Of a stretch of DNA of 34,198 nt, positions 30,678 through 34,198 are shown piece by piece. Location: NCBI GenBank assembly GCA_946803715.1, contig CAMPET010000085.1, positions 120,197-154,394 on the forward strand. The letters are read 5' to 3'. The notes beneath the pieces were generated by a model, which saw nothing but the letters and a program-made list of their open reading frames with translations, was not told the origin of the DNA and did not search any database. Position numbers and translations under genes: made by a program. Within the stretch, counting starts at the first letter, position 1. Each line of letters starts with the position of its first letter. The DNA is from Beroe ovata. Its lineage: Eukaryota; Ctenophora; Nuda; Beroida; Beroidae.

Positions 30678-31405
30678 GTCTGTACTGTCAACCTAAGCTC
30701 TAAACCCTTTACATTTTGAGATATAAGCAAAAAACCAATTTTTGGGCCTAGCGGTCATGAAATAACTGATTTTCACAATAAATCAGCTTCTGAAGGTCAT
30801 AGGAAGGCAAATGATAGCTTAAAGGAAGCGCAATGGCCATATTTATATTAGTCTGTACTGTCAACCTAAGCTCTTATCCCTTTACTTTTTGAGATAAACG
30901 CAAAAAACCAATTTTTGGGCCTAGCGGTGAGGAAATAACTGTTTATCATAATACCTACCTATATCGGCTTCTGAAGGTCAAGGAAAGCAAATGATAGCTT
31001 AAAAGAAGCGCAATGGCGATGTTTATATTAGCCTATACTGTCAAACTAAGCTCCAAACTCTTCACTTTTTGAGATATGAGCGAAAAACCAATTCTTGACA
31101 CAAGCGGGCATCATATAGGTACCATGGTATGAGATGGCGATATTCCGACTCCTGCAATTCATAGAAAGGCATGTGATGTCTTAAAAGGAGCGCAATGGCC
31201 TTGTTAACATTAGTGTGTTCTGTAACCGAAAGTTCCAGACCATTTACTTTTCTGGGATATAAGGGAAGAGCCGATTTTGAGCACCAAGAGACTTCATATA
31301 CTATGGTTTTATGGTATCTCAGATGGTATCCTTTGAATGGCAATGTTCCGGTTTCTGAAGGTCATGTAGAAGCTTAAAAGAAGCACAATGGCCGTGATTT
31401 TATTG
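30678..31405. repeat. Left arm of foldback element: four tandem monomers of about 180 bp
   Basis: The unit start (GTCTGTACTGTCAACCTAAG and variants) recurs at 30678, 30851, 31031 and 31213, with the array ending near 31405 (periods 173, 180, 182, about 193). Units share CTTCTGAAGGTCA, AGCTTAAA-GAAGCGCAATGG and CCAATTTTTGGGCCTAGCGG, and diverge inward. Confidence 0.9.
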
Positions 31406-32810
31406 GTGTGAGCAGTGTACTGATACTATCTGATTCTTAACTGATTTGTTTGTCTTAGTCTTACGTCAACTAACTCTAAGTTGCCTTCATGTATACGTCT
31501 TATATGGCTTCCCTGTGGCCTGTGGCAAATAGGAAGTGTAGCTATATGCATACCCCCGACTGCCTAAGAACCCTTGTACATAACAGAGCCTCAAAAGTCT
31601 ATATGACCTGTATAGATATGGCCTACCTAAAGAGTGTCAGCCTCTTTTAGGCGACAGGTTCCAGTATTTGTCGAAGTAGTCTTCTCCACACTTAATGATA
31701 ATCCCCATCTATCTTATTCGTCGTACAACCTTTCTTACCCCCTCCCCTTTCCCGTCTGAGCAGGCAGTGTCCCCCTGAGATAATCTTCTGGTGGACCTTT
31801 CACATGAGCAGCAAATATTTGGAGTTTGGACTTTTAATCATGGTAGAGTGAACGCCTTTTGATGGTATTGGTCTTGGTATTGTCTATTCTGTCAAGTTAA
31901 TCAAGACGAAAAAAGCCATATAAAGGCCGTCTACTGAACACAACTCTAATAGTCAATTTTCTGGGCAATCCTCATTGAATGATAAGAAAAATTCAACTGC
32001 AAAGACATATACGTCAGTTATCTCCGAATATTTGTGTCAAGCAATCTAAGTTGGTCTAGGCCAACAACAAGGCTAGAAGCTCTCTATCTTGGGTACCCGT
32101 TCATTGCTTCCAGAACTGGTAACAGAACTGTTGCGATGACTTTTGAAAAGTCACTTGTGAGGGGCACTGTTGCACTTTGTGGATACGAGTAAGGTCACTG
32201 AAATCTAGCTGATACTGATAAATTGGGTGCAGAGAACGTTCACTTGTCGAGAAAGAGGCCAGGTCTGCAGCACCTCAACTACTGGGAATGTCTTCTCCAG
32301 CTAAAACTCATGCCGCTACAACACAGGCAAGAACGTTATGCCATTTAGATCATGTGGACGGTCTCCAAAATCGAAAAATGTTGCCGTACAACCGTCAAAA
32401 CAGTATCAAGCAAGGCATGGTTCAGTAGCGACCATTGTCTATTCCTCTTCTCTCTAAATTAGGCTCTACAGAAAGCCAGGCAATGTCCCTGGGACCGAGA
32501 TTTGAGAGCTTTTAAGCCGTTAGAATTGTTCAAAATCGTATTGCCAAAATTTATTGCTTTGATACTGGACAACGCACTGGTGTCTAAATGCAGCTCAACT
32601 CATTGGTAGACTACTACACGCCATCAACTATGAGGAATTTGGCTCTACTGAGTGACAGATAAACGACACCAAGTAAGCAAGGCCAAGAAACAAAATTTTT
32701 CTGCACCAGAATAGAAAGGTATGATAAGGAATTCTTTTCACCAACTTGAATAATATACCTAAAATACCTACTATACCTAATATAATAATACCTATGCTGT
32801 CTGCTGGCGC
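31406..32810. other. Centre of the foldback element, no gene recognised
   Basis: No long ORF on either strand and no recognisable transposase motif. It may be a decayed internal region. Confidence 0.6.
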
Positions 32811-33275
32811 TGAAAATTGGCTCTTCCTCATATCTTAAAAGTAAGTGGTTTACAACCTTCGGTTACAGTATACACTAATGTAAACAAGGCTATTGCACAT
32901 CTTTCAACACATCATGTGCCTTCCTTTGAATTGCAGGAGTCGGAATATCGCCATCTCAAACCATGATATATGATGCCCACTGGTCTCAAGAATTAAAGGG
33001 TTTGGAGCTTAGGCTGACTGTACAGGCTAATATAAACATGACCATTGCGCTTCTTTTAAGCTATCTTTTGCCTTCCTATGACCTTCAGAAACTGATTTAA
33101 TATGATACCTAATCAGTTATTTCATGACCGCTAGGCCCAAAAATTGGTTTTTTGCGTTTATCTCAAAAAGTAAAGGGTTTAGAGCTTAGGTTGACTGTAC
33201 AGACTAATATAAACATGGCCATTGCGCTTCTTTTAAGCTATCATTTGCCTTGCTGTGACCTTCAGAAGCTGAGAT
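32811..33275. repeat. Right arm of foldback element, inverted monomers
   Basis: It contains inverted counterparts of the left-arm motifs, for example CCATTGCGCTTCTTTTAAGC twice, TGACCTTCAGAA, and CCGCTAGGCCCAAAAATTGG. Monomer junctions lie near 32870, 33030 and 33210, with a partial outer monomer ending about 33275. Confidence 0.88.
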
Positions 33276-33732
33276 ACGGACACTCGCTCTTATGCAAGCG
33301 GCGGTAAAAATGGGCGTGGCCCTAGCACCGCCCATGACGTCGATTCAACAAAGGGCAGTGAATTTTTTTGAAAGAGGACACTTAGAACTACCAAAAACCG
33401 TTGAGAAACTTTGTCCACTCGGATGTTGCATACTGACTATGGTTGGGCTACTGGAGTATAGGTGCAGTGTTGTTTTGAACAGATATGAAGTTCCAAAGTA
33501 ATGATTAAGTTACTACGTGTGTTTGTAAAAACCTGTTTGCCAGCGTCTACTAAATGAAAATGCACCAAATCGCGAAAATCGCAATTTTAGTGACGTCATT
33601 ACGCCATGAAGGCATGAAAATGAGATCGGTTCATTATAATAAATTTGAAATTGCACATCTTGTCTTTGTCGATCGATGATAGACCCTGTCGAGAATTTCG
33701 TTGCGCGCGGCGCAAACTTATTCTCAGACAAG
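33276..33732. other. Intergenic or intronic sequence, nothing recognised
   Basis: A 69-codon + strand ORF at 33292-33501 has no family resemblance and is probably chance. Confidence 0.55.
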
Positions 33733-33769
33733 CCGCTGACGCAAGCCGCTTCGCGGCTTGCATCAGCGG
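33733..33769. repeat. GC-rich hairpin
   Basis: Arms 33733-33749 and 33753-33769 pair over 17 bp with one mismatch and a TTC loop. It lies between two copies of GTCGATCGATGATA (33668-33681 and 33956-33969), which may bracket a small insertion. Confidence 0.8.
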
Positions 33770-33971
33770 TCTGGCATCGTCCGACAAATCTTGTCTCTAT
33801 GCTCTATGTCAAGATTAACAAATGTTAAAAGTTTTATGTAAATAGGCCAAACGCCCAAACCGATCTTTCAAAAAAATAGTGAAATTAATTCAAAATTTTT
33901 TGAGTCACAGAGTTTCTCGCGCGCAAGAAACTGAGGTCAGATAAAATCTGACAAGTCGATCGATGATAAAN

Positions 33972-34198
33972 TCAGTCTCTTCGGTGACTGATCTCCTAGA
34001 TTTAGAAGATTTGAGTGAAGTTCTGGATGTCTCTTTTTGGATTCCAGTAGCTTCATCTGCGGGTACGTCAGTCTCTTTGGTGCCTGATTTTCTGGATTTA
34101 GAAGATTTGAGTGAAGTTCTGGACGTTTCTTTTTGAATAACCGTAGCTTCATCTGTGGGTACTTCAGTCTCTTCTGTGACTGATTTTCTAGATTTAGA
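33972..34198 (-). CDS. Tandem 32-residue Ser/Lys/Thr/Glu repeat, partial gene
   Basis: A 96-bp unit starts at 33972, 34068 and 34164, the last cut by the window edge. On the - strand the frame beginning with the three bases at the edge is open throughout. Each unit encodes a variant of KSRKSVTEETEVPTDEATVI followed by QKETSRTSLKSS. Because 96 is a multiple of 3, the frame is kept. On the + strand one unit has an in-frame TGA, which favours the - strand. Low complexity and rich in possible phosphorylation sites; no domain recognised. The N at 33971 ends what can be trusted. Confidence 0.55.

Larger units (their letters stand above)
30678..33275. mobile_element. Foldback (long inverted repeat) element with tandem-repeat arms
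   Basis: The left arm (30678-31405) recurs in reverse orientation at about 32811-33275, around a unique centre of about 1.4 kb (31406-32810) without a recognisable coding region. Long arms made of tandem subrepeats are the architecture of Foldback/Galileo-like and some MITE families. The left end is cut by the N at 30677; the right arm's outermost monomer is partial. Confidence 0.75.

Noticed and set aside
33937-34152. Minus-strand ORF with PELHSNLLN repeats
   Set aside because: Alternative frame of the 96-bp repeat that crosses an N; the frame with the Ser/Lys/Thr repeat is open to the window edge and needs no internal start.
1-34198. CRISPR arrays, bacterial operons, rRNA or tRNA genes
   Set aside because: Intron-rich eukaryotic gene structure throughout; the tandem repeats have no spacers of CRISPR type, and no tRNA or rRNA sequence was recognised.

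Overview
The window is eukaryotic, and almost certainly from an invertebrate animal. On the + strand it carries a dense series of short exons separated by GT-AG introns, many of them 75-200 bp. The reading frame carries over exactly through every junction. The joined exons encode one very long, alpha-helical protein rich in Glu, Lys and Leu, with the recurring Trp and heptad pattern of spectrin repeats. Copies of the same locus that differ only silently, flanking an assembly gap, suggest a highly heterozygous diploid genome such as that of a marine or freshwater invertebrate. Sponge-like short introns fit, but the species cannot be named from sequence alone.

Layout. Positions 63-30307 hold 53 in-frame exons (8,424 coding nt, 2,808 codons), plus one duplicated exon pair, of a single giant spectrin-repeat gene. 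The gene is open at both ends: no start codon, actin-binding CH domains, KASH, GAS2, EF-hand or ZZ domain lies in the window. It could therefore be a nesprin-, spectraplakin- or dystrophin-type rod, and I give no gene symbol. Exons 1-9 (63-5344) are followed by a 5.2 kb intron with no recognisable gene. Exons 10-13 (10552-11778) come next. Then comes a suspicious segment (11098-14193) in which exons 12-13 recur around a FLYWCH-like fragment, nested palindromes and a 575-base N gap; this is probably two haplotypes placed in series. Exons 14-15 are surrounded by repeats: a 111-bp tandem array, and a 989-bp element with perfect 21-bp terminal inverted repeats. Exons 16-53 (19108-30307) are compact. 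They include a 166-residue acidic, non-helical linker (exons 24-26) and a recent internal duplication of rod units (exons 32-37) in which one copy has lost an intron.

Right of 30308 the landscape changes. On the - strand, 30528-30676 encodes the last 48 or so residues of a protein kinase catalytic domain (subdomain XI, HPW motif). It is cut off by a single N at 30677. Next comes a 2.6 kb foldback structure made of tandem monomers of about 180 bp in opposite orientations (30678-33275). At the window edge there is a 96-bp tandem repeat whose - strand is open and encodes a 32-residue Ser/Lys/Thr/Glu repeat.

Isolated single Ns (11933, 14684, 18518, 19527, 30677, 33971) often coincide with abrupt changes of sequence character and look like contig joins. 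Statements that cross them are correspondingly uncertain.
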